Source of the DNA: Myxococcota bacterium
GTDB taxonomy: Bacteria; Myxococcota_A; UBA9160; UBA6930
Direction of reading: 5' to 3'
Length of the DNA: 51,491 bases
NCBI GenBank assembly: GCA_030065975.1
Contig: JASJCN010000003.1
Location: 1 to 51,491, forward strand
The notes beneath the pieces are model-generated. The model was not told the origin of the DNA, ran no database searches, and saw only the letters and a list, made by a program, of their open reading frames with translations. Below are positions 8,849 through 16,780 of this stretch, piece by piece (within the stretch, counting starts at the first letter, position 1; each line of letters opens with the position of its first letter). A program made the position numbers and the translations under genes.

Positions 8849-9742
8849 GTGCGCGCCGCCCTGGCCGAGCAGTTCCCCACGCTGCGTCTCGACGCCGTCC
8901 GCTTCCTCGGCTCGGGCTGGGACTACGACGCCTGGCTCGTCGACGACGGCTGGGTGTTCCGCTTCCCGCGCCGCCGGGAGGTGGCGGACGGCATCCCGGA
9001 GGAGCTTCGCGGCATGGAGCTCGTGAGCCAGGGGCTCCGCGATGCGCCGCTGGCCTTTCCGCACTTCGAGCACGTGGGCGCTCCGGGGCCGCACTTCCCC
9101 TACGCGTTCCTCGGCTATCGGTTCCTCCCCGGAACTCCGGGGCCCGAGGTGCCTCCCGACCGCATCGACCGGGCGCAGGTGGTGGAGGCGCTCGGCGAGA
9201 CGCTGCGCCTCTTGCACGCGATCCCCGCCGAGCAAGCCCTCGAGCGGGGCATCCGGCGCGAGCTCGACGGCCAGAAGGCGTGGCTTCGCGACGTCGTGCG
9301 AAAGCGCGACGCGATCCGCGACGCGCTGCCCGAGGCACTGCGCGAGCGCGCGCTTCCCTTCCTCGAGGGAAGCGCCGCGCACGGCCCCGAGTCGGACTCT
9401 CCGCCCCGCCTGATCCACAACGATCTCGGTCCCGATCACGTCCTGCTCGATCCCGAGACCGGCCGGGCCGTGGCGCTCCTCGACTTCGGCGACCTGTCGG
9501 TCGGGGATCCCGCCTACGACTTCATCGGCCTTCCGCCCTGGCTCGGCTGGCGTGCCACCCGCGACGTGATCTCCGCCTACGGCGTCGGCGACACGGGACT
9601 CGTCGACCGCGTCGGGTTCCTGTCCCGGGCCTGCGGGCTCGTGTGGCTGCTCGAGGCGAGCAGGATGCCCGAGGACCAGCGCGCCCGGGATGTCGAGAAG
9701 CACACGCAGTGGCTCGGCCGGACCCTCGACCCCGGGAGCTGA
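8849..9742 (+). CDS. Aminoglycoside phosphotransferase (APH)-family protein
   Basis: About 297 residues with the APH/choline-kinase fold. The N-lobe reads RFLGSGWDYDAWLVDDGWVF. The catalytic-loop equivalent is LIHNDLGPDHVLLD (HND in place of HGD), and the metal-binding segment is ALLDFGDLSVGDPAYDF. It probably phosphorylates a small metabolite; resistance should not be assumed. The frame is open back to the OYE stop, but the first plausible start there is GTG at 8849, so the N-terminus may be longer. It follows the OYE gene on the same strand and ends 9 bp from the convergent hydrolase gene. Confidence 0.78.
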   Translation: MRAALAEQFPTLRLDAVRFLGSGWDYDAWLVDDGWVFRFPRRREVADGIPEELRGMELVSQGLRDAPLAFPHFEHVGAPGPHFPYAFLGYRFLPGTPGPEVPPDRIDRAQVVEALGETLRLLHAIPAEQALERGIRRELDGQKAWLRDVVRKRDAIRDALPEALRERALPFLEGSAAHGPESDSPPRLIHNDLGPDHVLLDPETGRAVALLDFGDLSVGDPAYDFIGLPPWLGWRATRDVISAYGVGDTGLVDRVGFLSRACGLVWLLEASRMPEDQRARDVEKHTQWLGRTLDPGS

Positions 9743-9751
9743 CCCGTACGC

Positions 9752-10666
9752 TCAGTCCTCCGGGAGTGAGGCCAGGAAGTCGCGAAGCGCCTCGATGAGC
9801 TCGCGCGGGCGATCGCCCTGCACGCTGTGGCCCGCGCCTTCGATGCGAACCCAGCGGCCGTCGGGGACGGCCTCGGCGAAGCGCCGTGCGTCCTCGTCGC
9901 GAAAGACCTCGCTCTCGCTCCCGCGCACGACCAGGGTCGGGCAGCCGATCTCGCCGACGCGGCTCTTCAGCTCGTCGACCCAGGCGACCATGGTCTCGAG
10001 GGAAAGCGGCCGGCGTCGATCGGTCTTCCACATGAGGCTTCCGTCCGGGGCGCGGCGCAGGTTGTGGAGCAGGCTCCGACGCAGCAGCCGGGCGTCCCGC
10101 CTCGGGTTGAAGCGCAGGGCCGCGTCGACGAACTGATCGAGCTGGTCGAGGCCCGTGACCTCGTGCAGGAACGAGCGGATCGGCAGGCTGCCCTCGGCCC
10201 GGATCCAGGGCCCGGCATCGACGGCGACCAGCGCGGCCACGGCGTCGGGCCGGCGCAGGGTCAGGTGGATCGCATTGAGGCAGCCCATGGACATGCCGAC
10301 CAGCACGACGGGCGGGAGCCCGAGGGCCTCGATCAGCGCCTCGATGTCACCTGCGTGGGACTCGAGGGCGTAGTCACCGGTGTAGGACCACTCCGAGTCG
10401 CCGTGGCCGCGCTGGTCGAGGGCGATGCAGCGGTGGTCTCGGGACAGCTCGTGACAGACGACGTCCCAGGTGCGGCAGGTCTGCCCGCCGCCGTGCAGGA
10501 ACAGCAGCGGCGTTCCACCGGCGTTTCCCCACTCGAGATAGTGGAAGCGCATTCCCCGGAGCACGACGTGGTGCTCGGCCGGGGGGTCGAGCGGGCGATA
10601 GGGAAGCCCCGAGATCTCGAGGCGCAGGCGGTGGTGCCGCAGGTCTTCGGCGGAGGGCTGGCTCAT
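9752..10666 (-). CDS. Alpha/beta hydrolase
   Basis: 304 residues with an alpha/beta-hydrolase fold. The oxyanion-hole HGGG is at residues 58-61, the nucleophile elbow GMSMG centres on Ser126, DQRGHGDS is the strand-4 loop, and GHSVQGDRP near the C-terminus holds the catalytic His. An N-terminal extension of about 35 residues precedes the fold. It could be a lactone, ester or C-C hydrolase of a degradation route. It is transcribed divergently from a tetR across a 48-bp gap holding a perfect dyad, so repression by that TetR is likely. GAGGAAGA serves as its ribosome binding site. Confidence 0.85.
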   Translation of the reverse strand: MSQPSAEDLRHHRLRLEISGLPYRPLDPPAEHHVVLRGMRFHYLEWGNAGGTPLLFLHGGGQTCRTWDVVCHELSRDHRCIALDQRGHGDSEWSYTGDYALESHAGDIEALIEALGLPPVVLVGMSMGCLNAIHLTLRRPDAVAALVAVDAGPWIRAEGSLPIRSFLHEVTGLDQLDQFVDAALRFNPRRDARLLRRSLLHNLRRAPDGSLMWKTDRRRPLSLETMVAWVDELKSRVGEIGCPTLVVRGSESEVFRDEDARRFAEAVPDGRWVRIEGAGHSVQGDRPRELIEALRDFLASLPED

Positions 10667-10693
10667 GTTCGTCTTCCTCGGGCGCCGAGGCGT

Positions 10694-10713
10694 TACTTAG
10701 AGTAGTCTAAGTA
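10694..10713. promoter_or_regulatory. Perfect 8-4-8 dyad, probable operator of the TetR at 10715
   Basis: TACTTAGA-GTAG-TCTAAGTA is a perfect inverted repeat ending one base before the tetR ATG. It contains the likely -10 hexamer TAGTCT (10703-10708), six bases before the start codon. A repressor bound here would block tetR directly and the divergent hydrolase gene by proximity. Confidence 0.7.
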
Positions 10714-10714
10714 C

Positions 10715-11347
10715 ATGAAGAAGGCCACCCGACGCCGCCTGCCCGCCGACGAGTCGCGCCGGCGCATCCTCGAGGCCGCCGAGCGGCGTCTGATCGCGGA
10801 CGGCCCGGACGGGGTTCGCGTCCAGCTGGTGGCCCGCGACGTCGGGCTCACCGACGCGGCGGTCCACCACCACTTCGGGAGCCGTCGCGGGCTGCTCGAG
10901 GCGCTGCTGCGCTACGGAGGACGGCGGCTGCGCGACGAGGTGGAAGCCGCCGTCGCCGGCTGGGACGAGGGCGAGGCCGATCTCGCCCAGCTCGCCGAGC
11001 TGATCGCCGAGCCGTATGGCCGCAAGGGCTACGCCCGCCTGGCCCTGTGGCTGCGTCTCTCGGGCTGGCGCGAGCGCGGGGACGGCATGCTCGCAGGGCT
11101 CGTGGAGGCCGTCCACGCGGCGCGCGTCGAGACCGAGCTGGACGCCGCCGAGGCCGACTCCTCGAAGCCGCCGGGCCTCGAGGAGTCGCAGTTCCTGGTG
11201 GCGCTCTTCCACCTGATCCAGGTGGCGGAGCCCCTGTTCGGAGATGCCATGCAGCGAAGCGCCGGCCTCACCCGTCCCGGCGAGACGCGTGAGCGCTTCC
11301 GCGCCTTCGCGACGCGCAGCATCGAGCGACTGATGACGCCCGGGTAG
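10715..11347 (+). CDS. TetR/AcrR family transcriptional regulator
   Basis: 210 residues. The N-terminal helix-turn-helix reads RRRILEAAERRLIADG ... GLTDAAVHHHFGSRRGLLEALL. The C-terminal domain is of an unassigned TetR type. No Shine-Dalgarno sequence precedes the ATG and the dyad 10694-10713 abuts it, so the mRNA is probably leaderless and autoregulated. Downstream is the CaiB-type gene after 27 bp, which has its own TAnnnT hexamer. Confidence 0.88.
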   Translation: MKKATRRRLPADESRRRILEAAERRLIADGPDGVRVQLVARDVGLTDAAVHHHFGSRRGLLEALLRYGGRRLRDEVEAAVAGWDEGEADLAQLAELIAEPYGRKGYARLALWLRLSGWRERGDGMLAGLVEAVHAARVETELDAAEADSSKPPGLEESQFLVALFHLIQVAEPLFGDAMQRSAGLTRPGETRERFRAFATRSIERLMTPG

Positions 11348-11362
11348 CGCATCGGCCTGCCC

Positions 11363-11368
11363 TATCCT
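11363..11368 (+). promoter_or_regulatory. Putative -10 element (leaderless) of the CoA-transferase/racemase gene
   Basis: TATCCT followed by 6 nt and the ATG at 11375; no Shine-Dalgarno sequence. Confidence 0.4.
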
Positions 11369-11374
11369 CGCCCC

Positions 11375-12511
11375 ATGGCCGGACCGCTCTCCGACGTACG
11401 CGTGATCGAGCTCGCCGGGCTCGGTGCCCTTCCCTACGGATCCCTTCGGCTCGCCGACATGGGGGCCCACGTGATCCGCATCGATCGCAAGAGCCAGGTG
11501 CCGGCGGAACCCGTCGCCGGAAAGGGCACGTTCTGGGATCGCGGGCGCCGCTCCATCGGAGTCGACCTCAAGCACCCCGACGGCGTCGAGACGGTGCTTC
11601 GCCTGGCCGAGGGCGCGGACGTGCTGCTCGAGTCGTTTCGCCCGGGCGTCGTCGAGCGTCTGGGCCTCGGCCCCGACGTGGTGCTCGCACGCAACCCGCG
11701 CATCGTGTTCGGGCGCCTCACCGGCTGGGGGCAGACCGGGCCCCTCGCCCACGCGGCGGGGCACTCGCTCAACTACGAAGCGCTCACCGGCTTCATCGGC
11801 TCGGTCGGCCCGCCCGGTGGCCCGCCGGTCCCCGTCCTGAACGTGCTCGGCGACTTCGCCGGCGGCGGGCTGCACCTGGCCTACGGCGTCGTGTGCGCCG
11901 TGATCGAGGCGCGGCGCTCGGGCCAGGGTCAGGTGGTGGACGCCGCCATGGTCGACGGCGGAGTCTCGTTGCTCGCGCCCTTCTACTCCATGCAGCAGAT
12001 GGGGATGCACACCGAGACGATCGGCGAGAACCTCTTCGACGGCGGCGCTCCCCACTATGCCGTCTACGAGACGTCCGACGGGAAGTACGTGAGCGTGGCC
12101 CCCATCGAGCCGCACTTCTGGACGCTGCTGCTCGAGCAGATCGGCCTCGATCCCGAGAAGGTGGGGCCCAACACCGACCGGAGCCGTTGGCCCGAGCAGC
12201 GCGAGCAGCTGGCGGCCGTGTTCCGCACCCGCACCCGGGACGAGTGGTGCGAGCTCCTCGAGGGCACCGACGCCTGCTTCGCGCCGGTGCTGAGCTTCTC
12301 CGAGGCCACCCGGCACCCGCACAACCAGGCGCGCGGCGTCTTCGGCGGCGCGCGTCCCGCGCCGGCCCCCTCGCCGCGCATGTCCCGCACGCCCGGCGAG
12401 CCGGGCCCGTCGCCCGCCTACGTCGGAGCGGACACCGACGCCGTGCTGGGCGAGGCGGGCTTCTCCGAGGAGGAGATCGCCGGGCTCCGAGAGCGCGGAG
12501 CGATCGCCTAG
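11375..12511 (+). CDS. CaiB/BaiF family protein, alpha-methylacyl-CoA racemase-like
   Basis: 378 residues of the family III CoA-transferase fold. His130 in GHSLNY and Asp160 in GDFAGGG align with the two catalytic residues of the mycobacterial alpha-methylacyl-CoA racemase, and the length is that of a racemase rather than a CoA transferase. The reaction would be epimerisation of a 2-methyl branched acyl-CoA, as needed for sterol side-chain or branched-lipid beta-oxidation. GHS in place of the more usual GHD is a small deviation. Its TAG stop shares a CTAG with the stop of the convergent 2,4-dienoyl-CoA reductase-type gene. Confidence 0.85.
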   Translation: MAGPLSDVRVIELAGLGALPYGSLRLADMGAHVIRIDRKSQVPAEPVAGKGTFWDRGRRSIGVDLKHPDGVETVLRLAEGADVLLESFRPGVVERLGLGPDVVLARNPRIVFGRLTGWGQTGPLAHAAGHSLNYEALTGFIGSVGPPGGPPVPVLNVLGDFAGGGLHLAYGVVCAVIEARRSGQGQVVDAAMVDGGVSLLAPFYSMQQMGMHTETIGENLFDGGAPHYAVYETSDGKYVSVAPIEPHFWTLLLEQIGLDPEKVGPNTDRSRWPEQREQLAAVFRTRTRDEWCELLEGTDACFAPVLSFSEATRHPHNQARGVFGGARPAPAPSPRMSRTPGEPGPSPAYVGADTDAVLGEAGFSEEEIAGLRERGAIA

Positions 12512-13380
12512 CCCTCGAAGGGATCCTTCCCGAGCTGCTCGCGGATGGGGACGAAGGCCGGCATGCGCATGGCGCGGCGCTGCCAGTTGGCGCCGTCCAC
12601 CACCAGGGTGTGGCCCGTCACGTAGCCGGCATAGGGCGAGCACAGGAAGGTCGCGGCCCAGCCGAGCTCGCGGGTGCGGCCGGTGCGCCCGGCCGGGCAG
12701 CTCTGCTCTTCGTCGCCCGCGCCGCGGCCGGGCACGCCCTTTATGTCCTCGGTCTCGTCGGCGTGGGGGAAGAGGCCGGGGACGAGGCCGTTCACCCGGA
12801 TCCCGTAGGGACCCCACTCGACGGCGAGGGTCTCGGTCAGGTTCTTCACGCCGGCCTTGGCGGCGGCCGAGTGAGCGAAGCCCGGGCCGCCGGTCCAGGC
12901 GTAGGAGGCGCCGATGTTCAGGATCGCGCCGCCGCGGCCCGCGCCGATCCAGCGCCGCCCGGCCTCCCGGGAGCAGTGGAAGGTGCCGTTCAGCACGATG
13001 TCGACGACGGCCCGCCAGCCATTGGGAGAGAGGTCCTCGGCCGGTACGGGGAAGTTCCCGGCCGCGTTGTTGATCAGCACGTCGGGGGCGCCGAGCCCGG
13101 ACTCGACCTCGGCGAAGGCGCCGGCCACGGCCTCGGGGTCGCGGATGTCGCAGGCGACCCCGATCGCCCGGGCGCCGATCTCCTCGAGGGCGGCCACGCC
13201 CGCGTTCCGGTGCTCCTCGCTGCGGCTCAGGATGGCGAGCCGTGCCCCGAGGCGGCCGAACTCGAGGGCGATGGCCCGGCCGAGCCCCGTGCCGCCGCCG
13301 GTCACGACGACGGTCTGCTCGCGGTACGTCTCGGGGGGGAGCGCGCTGGCTCCCAGCGGCGGCGGCTCGGGCAATCCCAT
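12508..13380 (-). CDS. SDR of the 2,4-dienoyl-CoA reductase (DECR) type
   Basis: 290 residues; the nucleotide-binding motif is TGGGTGLG and NNAAGNF marks the DECR group. The active site is not the classical YxxxK: Tyr160, Ser171 and Lys175 have exactly the spacing (0, +11, +15) of Tyr199, Ser210 and Lys214 in human DECR1. The enzyme would reduce 2,4-dienoyl-CoA with NADPH, clearing double bonds of unsaturated acyl chains. GGAAGGAG precedes the ATG. Convergent with the racemase-like gene and divergent from crotonase 1. The C-terminus GKDPFEG extends a little past the usual end. Confidence 0.85.
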   Translation of the reverse strand: MGLPEPPPLGASALPPETYREQTVVVTGGGTGLGRAIALEFGRLGARLAILSRSEEHRNAGVAALEEIGARAIGVACDIRDPEAVAGAFAEVESGLGAPDVLINNAAGNFPVPAEDLSPNGWRAVVDIVLNGTFHCSREAGRRWIGAGRGGAILNIGASYAWTGGPGFAHSAAAKAGVKNLTETLAVEWGPYGIRVNGLVPGLFPHADETEDIKGVPGRGAGDEEQSCPAGRTGRTRELGWAATFLCSPYAGYVTGHTLVVDGANWQRRAMRMPAFVPIREQLGKDPFEG

Positions 13381-13454
13381 CCGGGCGCTCCTTCCTGGGG
13401 GACGGCGATGATACCCTCCGCCGGCAGAGAGGCTTCCTTCTTCGGACCGAATCG

Positions 13455-14291
13455 ATGAGCTCCTCGCAGTCCACTCTCGACACGGAAGACGCGATCCCGA
13501 CGGGAACGCCCGAGCTGCTCTGTCGCCGCGACGAGCGCGTGGCCGTCGTCACGCTCAACCGGCCCGAGGCGCGCAACGCGCTCACCCTGGAGATGAAGCG
13601 CGCCCTCGTCGAGCTGATTCCGCGTCTCGGCGACGACTCGGAGGTGGGCTGTCTGCTCCTGACCGGCGCCGGCGCGAGCTTCTGCTCGGGTGGGGACACC
13701 AAGAAGATGGCCGAGGACGGGAGCCCCACCGATCCGGAGGAGCGCAAGCGTCTGCTGCGCTTCGAGCACCGGATCCCGGCATCGCTTCACGCCCTCGGCA
13801 AGCCGGTGATCGCCGCCCTTCCCGGCCCCGCGGCGGGGGCGGGCTTCGGCATCGCCCTGGCGGCCGACCTGCGTATCGCGGCGGAGAGTGCCTTCGTGAC
13901 CACCGCCTACGCGCGCCTCGGTCTCTCCGGCGACTACGGCGCCGCCTGGTTCCTCACGCATCTGGTGGGCACCGCCCGCGCCCGCGAGCTGCTGTTCACG
14001 GCGCGGCGAATCGGCGCCCGGGAGTGTGCGGCCCTGGGCCTCGTGAACGAGGTGGTGGCGGACGACGCCCTCGAGTCCAGGGCTCTCGAGTGGGCGCGCG
14101 AGATCGCCGCGGGCCCGCCCCTGGCGCTGCGCTTCATGAAAGAGGATCTGAACCGGGCGCTGCTCGGCGATCTGCAGAGCTGCCTCGACTTCGAGGCCGA
14201 GCACATGGTGGACAGCGCCGGGACCGAGGACTATCGGGAGGCGGTCGCCGCCTTCCAGGAGAAGCGCGCTCCCAGATTCCAAGGGCGTTAG
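13455..14291 (+). CDS. Crotonase-fold enoyl-CoA isomerase-like protein
   Basis: 278 residues with the crotonase fold: CoA-site SFCSGGD, oxyanion-hole region PAAGAGF, and the helix AADLRIAAESA. Both catalytic glutamates of classical enoyl-CoA hydratase are missing: the position of Glu144 is Gly132 and that of Glu164 is Ala151. Instead Asp160 lies in GLSGDYG. That pattern is seen in isomerase-type crotonases such as PaaG-like proteins, so double-bond isomerisation is more likely than hydration. ATG at 13455 was chosen; a TACCCT hexamer 36 bases upstream could be the promoter. The second crotonase follows after 26 bp. Confidence 0.83.
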   Translation: MSSSQSTLDTEDAIPTGTPELLCRRDERVAVVTLNRPEARNALTLEMKRALVELIPRLGDDSEVGCLLLTGAGASFCSGGDTKKMAEDGSPTDPEERKRLLRFEHRIPASLHALGKPVIAALPGPAAGAGFGIALAADLRIAAESAFVTTAYARLGLSGDYGAAWFLTHLVGTARARELLFTARRIGARECAALGLVNEVVADDALESRALEWAREIAAGPPLALRFMKEDLNRALLGDLQSCLDFEAEHMVDSAGTEDYREAVAAFQEKRAPRFQGR

Positions 14292-14317
14292 GTCCAGGGG
14301 CGGCAGGCGGAGACGAC

Positions 14318-15106
14318 ATGGGTGATCACGTACGGGTGGACTTCGAGGGCGAGGCGGGCGAGATCGCGATCGTGAGCTACGACCGCGCCGACAAGCACAA
14401 CGCCTTCAGCGACGCGATGGACAAGGCCCTCTTCCAGGCGCTCGCCGAGCTGCGCGAGCGACGCGGCCTGCGCTGCGTGATCTGGCGCGGCGAGGGGCGC
14501 TCCTTCTCGTCGGGTCGCGACCTGGCCGAGCTCGGCGTGCGCACCGAGGATCTCTCCGACCTCGAGTTCATCGAGCGAGGGCACCGCGGGAGCCAGGCCT
14601 TCCTCGACATGCCGTGCCCGATCCTGGTCGGCCTGAAGGGGCACGTGATCGGCGGCTCCTTCGAGCGGGCGCTGCTCTGCGACGTGCGCGTGGCCGGCGA
14701 GAGCGCCCGCATGCGGCTCCCCGAGATCCAGCACGGCGTCGTGCCCGACTCCGGCGGCACGGCACGGCTGCACCAGATGGCCGGCCACGGCCTCGCGGCG
14801 GATCTCGCGCTCACCGGGCGCCCGATGGACGCGGAGGAGGCCCTGCGACACGGGGTGGTGTCGCGGGTGGTCCCCGACGAGGAGCTCGACGCGACGCTCC
14901 TCGAGATGGCCCGCGGCATCGCGGCCACGCCCGAGATCACGGTCAAGATGTTCCTGCGCACCCTGCGCCGGCTGGCGAACCCGGAGGTCGAGAAGAGCCT
15001 CGCCGAGGAGGCCCTCGCCCAGGCGACGGTCTTCGGCTCGGACGACTACGCCGAGATGAAGGCGGCACGCGCCGAGGAGCGCAAGCCCGTCTACCGAGGC
15101 CGCTAG
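14318..15106 (+). CDS. Enoyl-CoA hydratase/isomerase family protein
   Basis: 262 residues. Unlike the preceding paralogue it keeps both catalytic glutamates, Glu116 (GGSFERALLCD) and Glu136 (LPEIQHGVVPDSGG), with SFSSGRD as CoA site, so it can hydrate a 2-enoyl-CoA. GGAG lies seven bases before the ATG. The pair of an isomerase-like and a hydratase-type crotonase, beside racemase and dienoyl-CoA reductase genes, makes a coherent set for shortening branched unsaturated acyl-CoAs. Its TAG shares a CTAG with the convergent carboxylase gene. Confidence 0.85.
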   Translation: MGDHVRVDFEGEAGEIAIVSYDRADKHNAFSDAMDKALFQALAELRERRGLRCVIWRGEGRSFSSGRDLAELGVRTEDLSDLEFIERGHRGSQAFLDMPCPILVGLKGHVIGGSFERALLCDVRVAGESARMRLPEIQHGVVPDSGGTARLHQMAGHGLAADLALTGRPMDAEEALRHGVVSRVVPDEELDATLLEMARGIAATPEITVKMFLRTLRRLANPEVEKSLAEEALAQATVFGSDDYAEMKAARAEERKPVYRGR

Positions 15107-16647
15107 CGGCCTCTCTCGCCACCGCGGAGAGCCGCGAGGCTCCCCTCTACCTGGTCGATCCAGTCGCACAGCACCGGCCGGGTGCGGCGCGGGTCGATCA
15201 GCTCGTGCACGCCGAAGTCCTCGGCACGCGGGAACACCGACTGGGCGCTCGCCATCTCGGCCTCGAGCTCGGCGCGTCGTGCTTCGGGGTCGGGCGCGGC
15301 CTCGATCTCCCGGCGGAAGGCGAGGGCCACCCCGCTCTCCACGGGGAGGGCGCCGCTCTGCATCGAGGGCCAGGCGACGACCGTGGCGGCCGGGCCCACG
15401 TGGATGCCCTGGGCCACGCCGAAGGCCTTGCGCAGCACCACGACCATCCACGGCACGCGGCTCTCGAGCACCGCGAACATCGCCTGCATCCCGTGGCGGA
15501 TCGTGGCCTGGCGCTCGGCGTCGGGACCGATCATGAACCCCGGCTCGTCGACGAAGCTCACGATCGGCAGGCCGAAGGTGTCGCACATCCGCACGAAGCG
15601 CTCGATCTTGCGGGCGCCGTCGGCGGTCATCGAGCCGCCGTACTGCATCGGGTCGTTGGAGAGCACGCCGACGGGATGGCCGTCGAGTCGGCCGAGCCCG
15701 GTGATCTGGGTGCGCCCGAAGCCGGCGGTCATCTCGAAGAAGGAGCCCGCGTCGAGCACCCACTCGATCAGCCGCCGCACCTTGTAGGCGCGCCGCGCCG
15801 CGCGCGGGACGATCTCGAGCAGCTTCTCCTCCTGACGGTCGCGCGGGTCGTCGCACGCGACCCGGGGAAGCGGCTCGCCGGCGGCCTGGGGCAGATAGGA
15901 GAGGAAGCGCTGGATGCGCGCCAGGGCCTCGGCCTCGCCGTCCGCGGCGTCGTCGACGACGCCGCTCTTCACGTGCACCTTCCAGCCGCCGAGCGCCTCC
16001 TTGTCGATCTTCTCGCCGAGTGCGCGCTCCACCAGCACTGGCCCGCCGGTCAGGACCTGGGAGGTCTCCTTCACCATCACCGCGTAGTGGGAGGCCACGA
16101 GGCGCGCGGCGGGATAGCCGGCGCAGGGGCCGAGCGCGGCGCACGCCACGGGCACCCGGGACAGCGCTCGATGGGCGAGGACGTTCATCGGCGGGGGCTG
16201 GGTGAGGTCGTAGCCCGAGCGGCCGCGGCTCTCGTAGGAGCCGGAGACCGAGGCGCCGCCGCCCTCGAGCAGGCGGATCAGCGGGACGCGGCGCTCGACG
16301 GCGAGGGCGTCGGCGTGCTGGCCCTTGCGGAGGCCCGCCGGCGTGTAGGCGGCGCCGCCCACGGTGAAGTCGTCGCTGCCAACGACCACGGGTCGGCCTC
16401 CGACCCGGGCGGTGCCGATCACGATGCCCGCGGGCGTGAAGCGCTCGGTGCCGTCCTCGTCGGTGCGGGTGTGCCCGGCCGTCTCGCCGATCTCGCGGAA
16501 GCTCTCGGCATCGACCAGCAGATCGACCCGCTCGCGCGCCGTGAGGCGCCCGCGCGCGTGCTGGCGGGCCACGGCCTCGGCGCCGCCCTGCTCCTTCGCG
16601 GCCGCGCGACGTCGCTCGATCTCGAGGGCCTCGTCTCGCCAGCTCAT
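15103..16647 (-). CDS. Acyl-CoA carboxylase, carboxyltransferase (beta) subunit
   Basis: 514 residues with the two crotonase-like halves of PccB/AccD5-type carboxyltransferases: ARGRLTARERVDLLVD at the N-terminus, GGSMTADGARKIERFVRMCDTF and VDEPGFMIG in the C-terminal half. It transfers CO2 from carboxybiotin to an acyl-CoA. No biotin carboxylase or biotin carrier gene is in the window, so it depends on partners elsewhere. ATG at 16647 is preferred over one seven codons upstream because TACCGT sits six bases before it, as for other leaderless starts here, and MSWRDEALEIERRR is the natural start of the first helix. Confidence 0.87.
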   Translation of the reverse strand: MSWRDEALEIERRRAAAKEQGGAEAVARQHARGRLTARERVDLLVDAESFREIGETAGHTRTDEDGTERFTPAGIVIGTARVGGRPVVVGSDDFTVGGAAYTPAGLRKGQHADALAVERRVPLIRLLEGGGASVSGSYESRGRSGYDLTQPPPMNVLAHRALSRVPVACAALGPCAGYPAARLVASHYAVMVKETSQVLTGGPVLVERALGEKIDKEALGGWKVHVKSGVVDDAADGEAEALARIQRFLSYLPQAAGEPLPRVACDDPRDRQEEKLLEIVPRAARRAYKVRRLIEWVLDAGSFFEMTAGFGRTQITGLGRLDGHPVGVLSNDPMQYGGSMTADGARKIERFVRMCDTFGLPIVSFVDEPGFMIGPDAERQATIRHGMQAMFAVLESRVPWMVVVLRKAFGVAQGIHVGPAATVVAWPSMQSGALPVESGVALAFRREIEAAPDPEARRAELEAEMASAQSVFPRAEDFGVHELIDPRRTRPVLCDWIDQVEGSLAALRGGERGR

Positions 16648-16653
16648 CCCGCC

Positions 16654-16659
16654 ACGGTA
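16654..16659 (-). promoter_or_regulatory. Putative -10 element (leaderless) of the carboxyltransferase gene
   Basis: TACCGT on the minus strand, six bases before the ATG at 16647. Confidence 0.38.
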
Positions 16660-16670
16660 GCAACGCACGC

Positions 16671-16726
16671 GGGCTCCCGGCTCCGGGCTCGCGGCTCTGG
16701 GCTCCCAGCTCCGGGCTCCCGGATGC
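16671..16726. repeat. Four tandem copies of a 14-bp GC-rich unit
   Basis: Units GGGCTCCCGGCTCC, GGGCTCGCGGCTCT, GGGCTCCCAGCTCC and GGGCTCCCGGATGC follow each other without a gap. They fill the space between the divergent promoters of the carboxyltransferase and SnoaL-like genes. The first three copies differ at one to three positions. Confidence 0.8.
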
Positions 16727-16768
16727 CCGCCGTTCCCGTCCCCGATGCCCGCGGGTCCGGCTCTCGGG

Positions 16769-16774
16769 TACCCT
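16769..16774 (+). promoter_or_regulatory. Putative -10 element (leaderless) of the SnoaL-like gene
   Basis: TACCCT, six bases before the ATG at 16781; no Shine-Dalgarno sequence. Confidence 0.4.
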
Positions 16775-16780
16775 GCCCGG

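Noticed and set aside
8849-9742. Antibiotic resistance determinant
   Set aside because: The APH fold is shared with many metabolite kinases; HND replaces the usual catalytic HGD and no mobile context is present.
10697-13747. 1016-codon open frame on the minus strand
   Set aside because: It runs across TetR, racemase-like and SDR genes in the wrong frame; no family motif.
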